Part shown: piece after piece, positions 16,202 to 25,279 of the stretch
Position numbering within the stretch: position 1 is the stretch's first letter
How the letters are laid out: every line of letters starts with the position of its first letter
Source: Paenibacillus radicis (ex Xue et al. 2023)
Lineage (GTDB): Bacteria > Bacillota > Bacilli > Paenibacillales > NBRC-103111
Reading direction: 5' to 3'
Assembly: GCF_024722015.1 (NCBI RefSeq)
Contig: NZ_JANQBD010000009.1
Coordinates: 62,001 to 126,000, forward strand
Length of the DNA stretch: 64,000 nt
Notes under the pieces: model-generated
Databases searched by the model: none
Seen by the model: only the letters and a program-made list of their open reading frames with translations
Told to the model about the DNA's origin: nothing
Position numbers and translations under genes: made by a program

Positions 16202-17194
16202 ATGAAAACAAAACCGGTTCTTGGCATAACATTAGGGGATGCAACAGGCATCGGCTCGGAATTAGCGGTCAAAGCGCTGCAAATGGCCGACATTCGCAAG
16301 CTGGCGACTTGGGTCATTATTGGCGACGAACGGGTTCTAGGCCAAGGACAATCTATAACAGGCGAAACCCTTCCTTACCGTAAAATTGAAAGCACAGAGC
16401 AAATCGATAATGTGGACGATGTATATTTTATCGATTTGAATAACTTGTCTCCGGATGAATATACGCTTGGTCAATTATCGGCCGTATCAGGCAAAGCAAC
16501 AGGTGAAACGTTGGAGTACGTCGTCAAGCTGGCACAGGATAAGCATTTGGACGGTTTCGTTTTTGCACCGATCAACAAGGGAGCTTTGCACAACGGGGGC
16601 TATCATTTCCAGGATGAGCTGCACTTCTTCGCATCGCTTCTGAACTGCAAGGAAGGCTTTAGCGAAATTAACGTAATGGACGATCTGTGGTTTACTCGCG
16701 TAACGTCCCACATACCGCTGAAGCAGGTCAGCGATTTCATTAAAAAAGAACGCGTCGGCCGCATTATCCGATTTGCTCACGACACGTTAACGAAGGTCGG
16801 CTTTGAAAATCCGCGCATCGTCGTAGCGGCATTAAATCCGCATGCCGGCGACAGCGGTCTGCTTGGAATGGAAGAAATCGAGGAAATTACACCGGCGATT
16901 AAGGAAGCTCAGGAGCAAGGCATTAACGTAGATGGACCTTTCCCGGCGGACACCATCTTTTTACGGTTGAATACACAGCCTTTTGATAGCTTGGTCAGCA
17001 TGTATCATGACCAGGCGCAGACTGGGATGAAGCTGCTCGGCTTTAACAAAGGGGTTACGGTCAGCGGAGGCTTGCCTGTTGTTATTACAACACCGGCACA
17101 CGGAACGGCTTTTGATATTGCAGGACAAGGCCGTGCTAACCCGGGTGCGATGGAGCATGCCATGAAATTGGCTGTTAAATTGGCGGGATATTGA
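16202..17194 (+). CDS. PdxA-family dehydrogenase (PdxA2/TphB-like)
   Basis: A 330 aa metal- and NAD-dependent oxidative decarboxylase family member. Visible signatures are 'LGITLGDATGIGSE' (canonical GDPAGIGPE is altered), 'FAPINKGALHNGGY', 'DTIFLRLN', 'MYHDQAQTGMKLLGF' and 'TTPAHGTAFDIAGQGRANPG'. The zinc-binding His residues of the family therefore appear present. PdxA proper makes pyridoxine precursors, but PdxA2 acts on tetronate 4-phosphates and TphB on an unphosphorylated cyclohexadiene diol. Context argues against vitamin B6 synthesis and for catabolism. No kinase of the DUF1537 type is adjacent, which leaves the phosphorylation state of the substrate open. I chose the ATG at 16202; a TTG at 16193 is too close to the AAGGGAG site. 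Confidence 0.85.
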   Translation: MKTKPVLGITLGDATGIGSELAVKALQMADIRKLATWVIIGDERVLGQGQSITGETLPYRKIESTEQIDNVDDVYFIDLNNLSPDEYTLGQLSAVSGKATGETLEYVVKLAQDKHLDGFVFAPINKGALHNGGYHFQDELHFFASLLNCKEGFSEINVMDDLWFTRVTSHIPLKQVSDFIKKERVGRIIRFAHDTLTKVGFENPRIVVAALNPHAGDSGLLGMEEIEEITPAIKEAQEQGINVDGPFPADTIFLRLNTQPFDSLVSMYHDQAQTGMKLLGFNKGVTVSGGLPVVITTPAHGTAFDIAGQGRANPGAMEHAMKLAVKLAGY

Positions 17195-17213
17195 TCCGAA
17201 AGGGGATTTCAGC

Positions 17214-18464
17214 ATGAAACTGCCACGGATGGTTCAAGTGCGACAGCATTTTACCGGACCAACGGTTGAAGATATCGAAGAAGAGGTTTGGAAGCAGCTG
17301 TCTCTCATCGGTCTGGAATCGAAGGTGATTCCTGGTGCGAGGATCGCATTAACCGCAGGAAGCCGGGGTATCGCGAATATTGCCAAGATCATCAAAGCGA
17401 CGGTGGCGAAGTTAAAATCGCTTGGCGCCGATCCGTTCATTATCCCTGCCATGGGAAGCCATGGCGGGGCCACGGCGGAAGGTCAGGTAAAGGTGCTTGC
17501 GAGTCTCGGAGTCACCGAAGAGTACTGCGGTGCTCCGATTCTCTCGTCGATGGAAGTCGTGCAGATCGGGGAGACGGAGCGGGGCATTCCCGTTTATGTG
17601 GATCGTCATGCATCCGAAGGCGATGGCATTATTTTGATCGGACGGGTGAAGGTGCATACGGACTTCAAATCTCCTATCGGAATCGAAAGCGGGATAATGA
17701 AAATGTCGGCGATTGGCCTCGGCAAACATAAGCAGGCGCTTGCCATTCACAATTACGGGGTGGAAGGTATCCGCGATTTTATGCCGGAGGTAGCGCGTGT
17801 TGTGCTGCAAAAAGCGAACATCCTATGCGGACTTGCCATCGTTGAAAATGCGTATGAGCATACCGCGATGATCGAGGCCATCCCTACGGATCAGATTGAG
17901 GAGCGGGAACGCGAAATTCTTAAGTTTTCCGCGTCGTTAATGCCCAAGCTGCCTGTCGATCGGCTCGATGTGCTGCATGTTGATGAGATCGGCAAAAATT
18001 TTAGCGGAACCGGCATGGATACGAACATTATCGGCAGAATGCGCATCCTGGGCGTTGAGGAACCGGCGTCTCCGGCCATCAAATACGTCATCGCCGGAGA
18101 CTTGAGCGAGGAATGCGGGGGCAATGCATTGGGTATAGGCCTTGCCGATTTAACGACCCGCAGACTATTTGAAAAAATCGATTATGTTAAAACAAATGAA
18201 AACGTCATTACGAGCACATTCCTTCAACGTGCCATGATTCCGATCATCTTGGAAAATGACCGGGAAGCGATGAGTACAGCGCTTCGCTGCAGCTGGGGGG
18301 TCAATCCCGAGCAGGCTCGCGTAATGCGCATATCGAGTACGCTGCATTTGGAGCATCTGTATGTATCGGAAGCACTGCTTCCCGAAATTGAGGCGTTGGG
18401 CCATGTAGAAATCGTTGGCGAGTTAGAGGAAATGCAGTTCGATGCGGACGGATTTTTTATATAG
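17214..18464 (+). CDS. LarA-superfamily (lactate racemase-like) protein
   Basis: A 416 aa soluble protein. The N-terminal half has 'ARIALTAGSRGIANIAKII' and 'DPFIIPAMGSHGGATAEG', which correspond to the first LarA domain with its His-containing loop. The segment 'VKVHTDFKSPIG' then 'MKMSAIGLGKHKQAL' could hold the Lys/His used to bind a nickel-pincer cofactor in true LarA. Superfamily members racemise or epimerise 2-hydroxy acids, and some may not use the cofactor. The cofactor genes larB, larC and larE are not in this window. Epimerisation of a sugar-acid hydroxyl fits the locus but is inference. Confidence 0.68.
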   Translation: MKLPRMVQVRQHFTGPTVEDIEEEVWKQLSLIGLESKVIPGARIALTAGSRGIANIAKIIKATVAKLKSLGADPFIIPAMGSHGGATAEGQVKVLASLGVTEEYCGAPILSSMEVVQIGETERGIPVYVDRHASEGDGIILIGRVKVHTDFKSPIGIESGIMKMSAIGLGKHKQALAIHNYGVEGIRDFMPEVARVVLQKANILCGLAIVENAYEHTAMIEAIPTDQIEEREREILKFSASLMPKLPVDRLDVLHVDEIGKNFSGTGMDTNIIGRMRILGVEEPASPAIKYVIAGDLSEECGGNALGIGLADLTTRRLFEKIDYVKTNENVITSTFLQRAMIPIILENDREAMSTALRCSWGVNPEQARVMRISSTLHLEHLYVSEALLPEIEALGHVEIVGELEEMQFDADGFFI

Positions 18465-18468
18465 ATAA

Positions 18469-18547
18469 GCTTACGAAGCAAGTTTTCTTACGAAAACTCA
18501 GATGATGCTTACGATGTTAGTTTTGCTAAAGCAAAACTTTTAGGAGG
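18469..18547 (+). repeat. Tandem GCTTACGA-box/hairpin element before a Shine-Dalgarno site (copy A)
   Basis: Two adjacent units fill the gap before the second dehydrogenase gene. Each has a GCTTACGA box (18469 and 18507) followed by a perfect hairpin: AGTTTTC/GAAAACT with a TTAC loop (18481-18498) and AGTTTTGC/GCAAAACT with a TAAA loop (18519-18538). AGGAGG begins 3 nt after the second hairpin. The same arrangement recurs before atpD and atpC. Confidence 0.75.
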
Positions 18548-18554
18548 AATAACC

Positions 18555-19580
18555 ATGGATAAAATTCGGGTCATACAAGTTGGAGCGGGCAGGTTCGGAC
18601 AATCGTGGATGAAAGTGCTATGCGAATACGAGCAGGTGGAATTGGCGGCTGTCGTCGATGTCGTACCGGATAATCTCGCTACAGCTAAGTCGATTACCAA
18701 TCTGCCGGACTCCCGGCTGTTCAGCAGTCTGGAAAGTGCCGTTCAAGCGGTGCAGGCGGATATGGCGTTGATCGTCACCCCTCCCCAAACGCATAAGAAA
18801 ATCGCGATGGATGCGCTTCGGCTAGGCTTGCATGTCGTGCTGGAGAAGCCTTTGACGCATACATTCGATGAAGCCGTCGAGCTGTATGAGGAAAGCAAGA
18901 AATACGACAAGCACGTCATGATCAGCCAAAATTACCGCTGGAGACCATGCATCCAAACGTTGAAAAGATTGTTGAAGGAAGAAGTAGTCGGCCGTGTAGG
19001 ATACATCGAATACGATTTCAGAAAAGTGATCAATGTCGGCGGCTGGCGCAACGAGATGCACGAGATACTGCTGGAAGACATGTCTTTGCATCATTTTGAC
19101 ATTATGAGATACGTACTTGGCAAAGAGCCCGTGGAAGTGTACGCGCAAAGCTTCAAGCCGCATTGGAGCTGGTTTAACGGCAATCCGACGGCTGGAGCGA
19201 TGATTCAATTCGAAGACGATATCCGCGTTAATTATTTCGGTAGCTGGGTCAACCGGGGCAGAGAAACGACATGGAACGGGAACATCCGGGTGTGCGGAGA
19301 TCTAGGAGCCATAGAAATGATCGATGATGAAATTTTGATCTGGAAAGAAGGAGAGGGCACAGAGCCTGCTTCCGTGGAGCTGGATGAAGCGCAGTATGGG
19401 GACAGAATGTCTTCGCTTCATAACTTTGTTCAATCGATTCGCACGAACACAGCGCCACTCACTACCATTACAGATAACATTAGAAGCTTCGCGCTTACGT
19501 GTGGAGCCATTCAATCGACAGAGCAGCAGCAAAAAGTGAAGCTGGACGATTTTTATAAAGAGAACGGTGCCCTATGGTAG
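18555..19580 (+). CDS. Gfo/Idh/MocA family oxidoreductase (second of three)
   Basis: A 341 aa NAD(P)-dependent dehydrogenase with Rossmann motif 'VIQVGAGRFGQSWMK' at the N-terminus and 'LEKPLTHTFDEAV' near residue 96. The catalytic-domain helix is seen at 'EDMSLHHFDIMRYVLG'. The GxGxxG is GAGRFG. It follows a strong AGGAGG site preceded by the repeated hairpin element, and overlaps the next dehydrogenase gene. The three dehydrogenases of the locus are clearly diverged from one another, so each probably acts at a different step. Confidence 0.9.
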   Translation: MDKIRVIQVGAGRFGQSWMKVLCEYEQVELAAVVDVVPDNLATAKSITNLPDSRLFSSLESAVQAVQADMALIVTPPQTHKKIAMDALRLGLHVVLEKPLTHTFDEAVELYEESKKYDKHVMISQNYRWRPCIQTLKRLLKEEVVGRVGYIEYDFRKVINVGGWRNEMHEILLEDMSLHHFDIMRYVLGKEPVEVYAQSFKPHWSWFNGNPTAGAMIQFEDDIRVNYFGSWVNRGRETTWNGNIRVCGDLGAIEMIDDEILIWKEGEGTEPASVELDEAQYGDRMSSLHNFVQSIRTNTAPLTTITDNIRSFALTCGAIQSTEQQQKVKLDDFYKENGALW

Positions 19581-20752
19581 AAATGAATAAAAAACAAGTT
19601 AACGTTGGCATGGTCGGATATAAATTTATGGGTAAGGCGCACAGCAATGCTTACAGCCGGGTCAACATGTTTTTTCCTAATGCCCCGGCAGCTCCGGTCA
19701 TGAAGCTGATTTGCGGAAGAGATCGGGAAGGTGTCGAGCAGGCTGCCAAGCAATTCGGCTGGGAGGGCTTTGTTACGGATTGGCGCGAGCTGCTTAGCGG
19801 GGATGATATCGATCTGGTCGATATTAACGCTCCAAGCAATGCCCATAAAGAGATCGCCATGGCCGCAGCCAGAGCAGGCAAGCATATTTTTTGCGAAAAG
19901 CCATTGGCGTTGAATTTAGCTGATTCCCGCGAGATGCTGGAAGCTGCGGAAGAAGCCGGAATTAAACATATGGTCGGCTTTAATTACCGCTTTGCACCGG
20001 CCGTTCAATTAGCCAAAAAAATCATTAGCGAAGGCAGGCTGGGTACCCTTTATCATTTCCGCGCATGGTTTTTGCAGGATTGGATTCTCGATCCGGAATT
20101 CCCTTTGGTGTGGAGATTGCAGAAGGATGTTGCGGGATCCGGCTCACATGGCGATTTGGGAGCGCATCTGATTGATTTGGCGCACTATTTGGTAGGTGAC
20201 ATGTCTGAGGTGGTCGGGATGAGCGAAACCTTCATCAAGGACCGCCCGATGCCGACTTCGATGACCGGTTTAAGCGCAAAAGGAAGTGCAGATGCCCCTA
20301 GAGGTAAGGTTGATGTCGACGATGCTACTTTGTTTTTGGCGCGATTTGCGAATGGCGCTTTGGGCAGCTTCGAGGCGAGCCGATTTGCCGCAGGCCACCG
20401 CTGTACGAACTCTTTTGAAATCAACGGCAGCAAAGGCTCCATTAAATTCGATTTTGAGCGGTTAAACGAGCTGGAGGTTTATTTTACAGATGATGCAGCC
20501 GATGTTCAAGGCTTTCGTCGGGTGCTGGCGACCGATCCGGCCCACGCTTATATGGACGCTTGGTGGCCTCCAGGTCATACGATCGGCTACGAGCATACGT
20601 TTGTGCATGAAATGCTGGAAATGATGCAGGCGATCCACGAGGACCGTCAACCGGAGCCGAATTTCACGGATGGAGTTAAATGCCAGCAGGTGCTGGAAGC
20701 CGTAGAACTTTCTGTATCGGAACGACGGTGGGTAAAGGTGAACGAGCTTTAA
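19574..20752 (+). CDS. Gfo/Idh/MocA family oxidoreductase (third of three)
   Basis: A 392 aa dehydrogenase, longer than the other two. It has 'VGMVGYKFMGKAHSNAY' (GxxGxxG-type cofactor loop) and 'CEKPLALNLADSREML'. The conserved 'GSHGDLGAHLIDLAHYLVG' helix contains the likely catalytic Asp/His. An insertion around 'IKDRPMPTSMTGL' and a C-terminal 'WWPPGHTIGYEHTFVHEML' are typical of the sugar dehydrogenase subgroup with extra C-terminal length. The ATG at 19574 overlaps the stop of the preceding gene, so translation is coupled. Substrate unknown. Confidence 0.9.
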   Translation: MVEMNKKQVNVGMVGYKFMGKAHSNAYSRVNMFFPNAPAAPVMKLICGRDREGVEQAAKQFGWEGFVTDWRELLSGDDIDLVDINAPSNAHKEIAMAAARAGKHIFCEKPLALNLADSREMLEAAEEAGIKHMVGFNYRFAPAVQLAKKIISEGRLGTLYHFRAWFLQDWILDPEFPLVWRLQKDVAGSGSHGDLGAHLIDLAHYLVGDMSEVVGMSETFIKDRPMPTSMTGLSAKGSADAPRGKVDVDDATLFLARFANGALGSFEASRFAAGHRCTNSFEINGSKGSIKFDFERLNELEVYFTDDAADVQGFRRVLATDPAHAYMDAWWPPGHTIGYEHTFVHEMLEMMQAIHEDRQPEPNFTDGVKCQQVLEAVELSVSERRWVKVNEL

Positions 20753-20790
20753 GTATTGAAAAGCAAAAAGTGAAATGGAGAGTGAGCGCT

Positions 20791-21756
20791 GTGCAACTAG
20801 GCGTATTTCTAAAATTATTTCGTACCCGTTCGTTGGAAGACGCGCTGGCGCACGCAGCCAGTCAAGGCATCCAATCCGTGGAGATCGCTACGGGCGGCTA
20901 TGTGGGCAACCATCATTTGAAGCCGAAGGATGTGCTTGGAAATCAGCAGGAGATCGATAAAATCAAACGTGCGGTCGAGCAAAACGGGCTTACGATCAGC
21001 GCATTAAGCTGTCATGGCAATCCTCTGCATCCGAATGCGGCTATCGCGCAGGAGCATCATGAGGACTTTATCAACTCGATCCTCTTGGCGAAGGAGCTGG
21101 GCGTGGACACGGTAGTCAATTTTTCAGGCTGTCCAGGTGAATCCGAAACATCGCAGCGTTCCGTCTGGATTACATGTCCTTGGCCGACTGATTTCTTGGA
21201 AACATTGACCTGGCAGTGGGAGGAGAAGGTGATTCCTTACTGGGAGAAGATGGGGCAATTTGCCAGAGAGCAAGGCATTAAAATCGCGGTTGAGCCTCAT
21301 CCGGGCTTTGTTGTTTACAATACGGAGACGGCGATCAGGCTATGTGAGGCTGCGGGGGATAATGTCGGAGTGAATTTCGATCCGAGCCATTTGTTCTGGC
21401 AAGGTATGGACCCTGTGCTTTCGATCTTGCATCTGGGCAGCCGGATTTATCATTTTCACGCTAAAGATACATCGATTTACAAGCATAATAATGACCTGAA
21501 CGGAGTGCTTGATACCAAATCGTACCGCGATATTGCGAACCGTTCCTGGGCGTTCCGTACAGTCGGCTACGGCCATGGGGCGGAATTGTGGAAAGAAATC
21601 GTTAGCGCACTGCGAACGGTAGGTTATGACGGTGCGATCAGCATCGAGCACGAGGATGGTCTGATGTCGACGCAGGAAGGCTTCAGCAAAGCGGTTCACT
21701 TTCTAAAAGATGTGTTGATCACCGAGGATTCGGGAGAAATGTATTGGGCCAGATAA
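20791..21756 (+). CDS. Sugar phosphate isomerase/epimerase-like TIM-barrel protein
   Basis: A 321 aa protein of the xylose isomerase-like AP endonuclease 2 superfamily. Metal-binding segments are visible in order: 'GIQSVEIATGGY', 'IKIAVEPHPGFVVYNT', 'GVNFDPSHLFWQG', 'IYHFHAKDT' and 'GAISIEHEDG'. Relatives include IolE (2-keto-myo-inositol dehydratase), IolI and sugar epimerases that often sit beside Gfo/Idh/MocA dehydrogenases. I chose the GTG at 20791, which follows GGAGAG by about 9 nt; an open frame extends further upstream into the previous gene without a site. Isomerase, epimerase or dehydratase activity cannot be decided from sequence. Confidence 0.85.
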   Translation: MQLGVFLKLFRTRSLEDALAHAASQGIQSVEIATGGYVGNHHLKPKDVLGNQQEIDKIKRAVEQNGLTISALSCHGNPLHPNAAIAQEHHEDFINSILLAKELGVDTVVNFSGCPGESETSQRSVWITCPWPTDFLETLTWQWEEKVIPYWEKMGQFAREQGIKIAVEPHPGFVVYNTETAIRLCEAAGDNVGVNFDPSHLFWQGMDPVLSILHLGSRIYHFHAKDTSIYKHNNDLNGVLDTKSYRDIANRSWAFRTVGYGHGAELWKEIVSALRTVGYDGAISIEHEDGLMSTQEGFSKAVHFLKDVLITEDSGEMYWAR

Positions 21757-21828
21757 ATAGCTGCTCTAAACATACAACTGCTTCGGGAGAGTTCATTTCA
21801 TTCAGGGCATTTAGTTGGGGGGATAAAA

Positions 21829-22140
21829 TTGACGATTTCAGACAACGCGTACCGGGCCATCATGATGAAAAAGATGGATAACGTCGCTACAGCATTAGGA
21901 GATATTCCGGCGGGCACTGTGGTGGAGCTGCTGGTTGAGGATCTCAGCTTAAGCGTTGCTTTGCTGGATCCGATTCCATTTGGCCATAAGTTTGCTGTCA
22001 ATCCGATTGCCGAAGAGGAAGATATTCTGAAATACGGCGAAGTGATCGGCATGGCCAATCGCATTATCAAGCCGGGAGAGCATGTGCACGTTCATAATTT
22101 AGACGGAAAAAGAGGCAGAGGTGATCGAGTTGGAGCTTAA
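21829..22140 (+). CDS. UxaA-type hydro-lyase small subunit (SAF domain)
   Basis: A 103 aa protein with the SAF fold found at the N-terminus of altronate/galactarate dehydratases. Visible features are 'MDNVATALGDIPAGTVVELL', 'PIPFGHKFAVNPIAE', 'ILKYGEVIGMA' and the ending '[16 protein letters not shown]'. In this family the small domain is either fused to, or encoded just before, the catalytic part; here it is separate and overlaps the next gene by 20 nt. The start is a TTG at 21829 after a G-rich GGGGGGAT site. With the large subunit it should dehydrate a sugar acid to a 2-keto-3-deoxy acid. Confidence 0.85.
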   Translation: MTISDNAYRAIMMKKMDNVATALGDIPAGTVVELLVEDLSLSVALLDPIPFGHKFAVNPIAEEEDILKYGEVIGMANRIIKPGEHVHVHNLDGKRGRGDRVGA

Positions 22141-23302
22141 CACGAAATTTTGGGGATACCGCCGTTCGGATGGGACGGTAGGCGTCCGTAATCATGTCTT
22201 GATTTTACCTACTATTGTTTGCGCTACGCAATCCGCAATGCGCATTACGGAGCTCGTACAGGGGACGGTATCATTTGTTCATCAGCATGGCTGCGCTCAG
22301 GTTGGCGTTGACTATGATCAAACCTTCCGCACGTATGTCGGCATCGGATGCAATCCGAATGTGTATGGAGTCGTCGTGCTTGGTCTTGGCTGCGAAACGC
22401 ATCAAGGGCGTAGCGTGGCCGATGCAATTGCCAAACGGACGGGAAAGCCGGTTGAGCTCGTTTCGATTCAGGACAATGGTGGCACCTTAATGACAATTGC
22501 CAGAGGTGCGCAAGTGGCGGCTCGGATGGTTCAGGACGCATCCATGCAGCGCAGGGAAGAGTGCGATATCAGCGAGCTAATCGTCGCTACGGAATGCGGC
22601 GGCTCGGATGCTTGTTCCGGTCTGTCGGCGAACCCGGCGGTTGGCGTTGTCAGCGACATGATCGTAGACGGCGGGGGTACGGCAATTTTGGCGGAAACAT
22701 CGGAGATTATCGGAGCGGAGCATTTGCTTGCAGACCGGGCGGTGGACGACAAGGTAGCCAAGCGTGTTTATGAAGTTATTGAAGCGATGGAGCAGAAAGC
22801 TATATTCATGGGTGTCGATATCCGTACAGGCAATCCGACTCCAGGTAACATTAAAGGCGGTTTAAGCTCGCTCGAAGAAAAATCACTCGGAGCTGCGGCG
22901 AAGGCTGGTTCCCGTCCGCTGCAGGAGCTGATCAATTACGCGGAAAATCCGACGAAGAAAGGTTTAGTCTGGATGGACACGCCGGGTCAAGACATTGAAC
23001 AGCTCACCGGCATGGTTGCGGGCGGGGCGCAGGTCGTTTTATTCACTAGCGGACGCGGAACGCCGACAGGCTCGCCGATTGCTCCCGTTATCAAAATCGC
23101 TACAAACACCCGGATGTTCGAGAATATGTCCGACAATATGGATATGAACGCCGGAACGATTATTGAAGGCAAGGAATCGGTGCAGGACGTAGGTCAGCGA
23201 ATTTACGACGAAGTGCTGCAGGTCGCTACCGGTAAATGGACGAAAGCGGAAATTTTGAAGCAATATGACTTCGGAATTAACCGAATCGGCCCTACGTTCT
23301 AA
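22121..23302 (+). CDS. UxaA-type hydro-lyase large subunit
   Basis: A 393 aa protein matching the catalytic C-terminal part of altronate/D-galactarate dehydratase-like enzymes. Characteristic parts are '[19 protein letters not shown]', '[11 protein letters not shown]', '[20 protein letters not shown]', '[20 protein letters not shown]', '[16 protein letters not shown]' and '[19 protein letters not shown]'. The conserved Cys residues are candidates for the metal site. The enzyme removes water from a sugar acid. The GTG at 22121 follows AGAGG by 6 nt; a TTG at 22130 is an alternative. The overlap with the SAF gene fits equal production of the two subunits. Confidence 0.88.
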   Translation: MIELELNTKFWGYRRSDGTVGVRNHVLILPTIVCATQSAMRITELVQGTVSFVHQHGCAQVGVDYDQTFRTYVGIGCNPNVYGVVVLGLGCETHQGRSVADAIAKRTGKPVELVSIQDNGGTLMTIARGAQVAARMVQDASMQRREECDISELIVATECGGSDACSGLSANPAVGVVSDMIVDGGGTAILAETSEIIGAEHLLADRAVDDKVAKRVYEVIEAMEQKAIFMGVDIRTGNPTPGNIKGGLSSLEEKSLGAAAKAGSRPLQELINYAENPTKKGLVWMDTPGQDIEQLTGMVAGGAQVVLFTSGRGTPTGSPIAPVIKIATNTRMFENMSDNMDMNAGTIIEGKESVQDVGQRIYDEVLQVATGKWTKAEILKQYDFGINRIGPTF

Positions 23303-23328
23303 AGATCGCTGCAGAAAGGAGAACGTAC

Positions 23329-24228
23329 ATGAATAAGATCAAGGCAGCCATATTGGGCTCAGGAAATATAGGTACGGATTTAATGTATAAGCTGGAGCGC
23401 AGCGACTTTCTGGAGCTGACTGCCGTTATTGGCATCGATCCAGAGTCAGACGGGTTGAAGAGAGCCGCTTCCAGAGGGTATGCGACCTTTGCTAACGGAA
23501 TTCAAGCTGTAGTCGAAAATCCTGACATAGCCGACATTGTATTCGATGCGACTTCCGCCAAAGCGCATGTACGGCATGCTAAGGTTTTGAAGGAATTGGG
23601 CAAAATGGCGATCGATCTGACTCCAGCTGCCCGTGGGCCTTTTTTGAGCCCTGCCGTTAATTTCATGGACCATCTGGACGCACCTAACGTCAATATGATC
23701 ACATGCGGCGGCCAAGCGACGATTCCGATCGTCTATGCGATTAATCAGGTGGCAGATGTCGCTTATGCAGAAATCGTTGCCACCATTTCCAGTAAAAGCG
23801 CCGGGCCCGGTACCCGGGCTAACATCGACGAATTTACGTCAACGACCCGTCGCGGGTTGGAGGAGGTTGGGGGCGCAGATTGCGGAAAAGCTCTGATTAT
23901 ATTAAATCCGGCAAACCCGCCGATTATGATGAGAAATACGGTGTACTGCGAAGTTCGGAATATGAATCAAGAAGCGATCACCCGGGCGGTCCATAGCATG
24001 GTAGATCAAGTTAAGCAATATGTGCCGGGTTATCGGCTGAAGCAGGATGTTTTGTTCGATGAAGAAAAAGTAACGATTCTCCTGGAGGTTGAAGGAGCTG
24101 GCGACTATTTCGAGCCGTATGCGGGCAACCTTGATATCATGACCGCTGCCGCAGTGCGGATCGGAGAGCAGTTCGCGCGTCATAAGCTGTCTTTAGCATC
24201 AGACGGGGAAGGAGTGAGCTTGAAGTGA
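23329..24228 (+). CDS. Acetaldehyde dehydrogenase (acylating), MhpF/DmpF family
   Basis: A 299 aa enzyme converting a short aldehyde, NAD+ and CoA to acyl-CoA. The cofactor loop '[16 protein letters not shown]' is at the N-terminus. The catalytic cysteine is Cys126 in '[12 protein letters not shown]', and '[17 protein letters not shown]' is the conserved substrate segment. Length matches the family (about 300-315 aa). It overlaps the aldolase gene by four bases. In meta-cleavage pathways the pair forms a channelling complex that passes acetaldehyde or propionaldehyde directly between active sites. Here no ring-cleavage genes are present, so the pair serves another route. Confidence 0.95.
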   Translation: MNKIKAAILGSGNIGTDLMYKLERSDFLELTAVIGIDPESDGLKRAASRGYATFANGIQAVVENPDIADIVFDATSAKAHVRHAKVLKELGKMAIDLTPAARGPFLSPAVNFMDHLDAPNVNMITCGGQATIPIVYAINQVADVAYAEIVATISSKSAGPGTRANIDEFTSTTRRGLEEVGGADCGKALIILNPANPPIMMRNTVYCEVRNMNQEAITRAVHSMVDQVKQYVPGYRLKQDVLFDEEKVTILLEVEGAGDYFEPYAGNLDIMTAAAVRIGEQFARHKLSLASDGEGVSLK

Positions 24229-25241
24229 TGCCCAACAATACAGTACCGGTACGTGTAACGGAAGTATGTCTCAGAGACGGCAGCCATGCTGTCGCCCATC
24301 AATTTACAGTGGAGCAGGTTCGGGCAGTGACACGCGCATTGGACGATGCAGGCATGCATTATATTGAGGTCAGCCACGGCGATGGACTGGGCGGCTCTAC
24401 GCTTCAGTATGGTCGTTCACTTGTCGATGAAATGAAGCTGATCGAAGCTGCGGTAGAGGAGTGCAGGCAGTCCAAAATTGCCGTGCTGCTCATCCCCGGC
24501 ATTGGTACCGTACAGGAGCTGAAGCAGGCGCATTCGCTTGGAGCCAAGCTGGTGCGGGTCGCGACGCACATCACGGAAGCCGACGTATCGGCACAGCACC
24601 TCCAAGTTGCCCGTGAGCTTGGGATGGAGGCGCTTGGCTTTCTGATGATGGCGCATTCTGCGCCTGTCGATGTGTTGGTAGAGCAAGCGAAGCTGATGGA
24701 GAGCTATGGCGCTCAGGCCGTCTATGTAACCGACTCGGCGGGCACTTTGCTGCCGGAGCAGGTCCAAGAGCGTGTTCGCGCGCTTCGCAATGCCCTATCC
24801 TGCGAAATTGGCTTTCACGCTCACAACAACCTATCGCTAGCCGTGGCGAATACGCTCATTGCCATTCAGGAAGGCGCCACACGAATTGACAGCAGCGTCA
24901 GATGCCTCGGTGCGGGCTCGGGAAATACGCAAACGGAGGCGTTGCTCGCTGTGCTTGAGCGGCGTGGCGTCGACCTTGGCATCGATTTATTTAAAATGAT
25001 GGATCTCGCCGAAGACATCGTTGCTCCGATTATGCACCGCGTACCGGAGGTCAACAAAGGCAGCTTGGCGATGGGCTTTGCCGGTGTCTATTCCAGCTTT
25101 CTGCTTCACGCAGAGCGCGCCGGAAAACGCTTTGGCGTTGATCCGCGCAACATTCTCATTGAACTTGGACGCCGCAAAGCGGTCGGCGGCCAAGAAGACA
25201 TGATTGTCGATGTTGCCGCCGAATTGGCGAAACAAAAATAA
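24228..25241 (+). CDS. 4-hydroxy-2-oxovalerate aldolase, MhpE/DmpG family
   Basis: A 337 aa TIM-barrel aldolase that splits 4-hydroxy-2-oxo acids into pyruvate and an aldehyde. The catalytic motif 'CLRDGSHAVAHQFT' gives Arg16, Asp17 and His20. The Mn-binding HxH (His197, His199) is in 'GFHAHNNLSLA'. The C-terminal communication domain of the DmpG type is present ('MHRVPEVNKG', 'DPRNILIELGRRKAVGGQED'). A GTG at 24225 directly precedes the ATG at 24228 and could also start. It is the last gene of the catabolic locus and is followed by a strong terminator. Confidence 0.95.
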   Translation: MPNNTVPVRVTEVCLRDGSHAVAHQFTVEQVRAVTRALDDAGMHYIEVSHGDGLGGSTLQYGRSLVDEMKLIEAAVEECRQSKIAVLLIPGIGTVQELKQAHSLGAKLVRVATHITEADVSAQHLQVARELGMEALGFLMMAHSAPVDVLVEQAKLMESYGAQAVYVTDSAGTLLPEQVQERVRALRNALSCEIGFHAHNNLSLAVANTLIAIQEGATRIDSSVRCLGAGSGNTQTEALLAVLERRGVDLGIDLFKMMDLAEDIVAPIMHRVPEVNKGSLAMGFAGVYSSFLLHAERAGKRFGVDPRNILIELGRRKAVGGQEDMIVDVAAELAKQK

Positions 25242-25279
25242 ACAAGCAGGGATTGAATGTTTAGATCCCCCCAAAAAAA

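Noticed and set aside
18469..18547. CRISPR array from the repeated hairpin units
   Set aside because: Only two units per site, no uniform spacers, no cas genes, and units are fixed just before ribosome binding sites.
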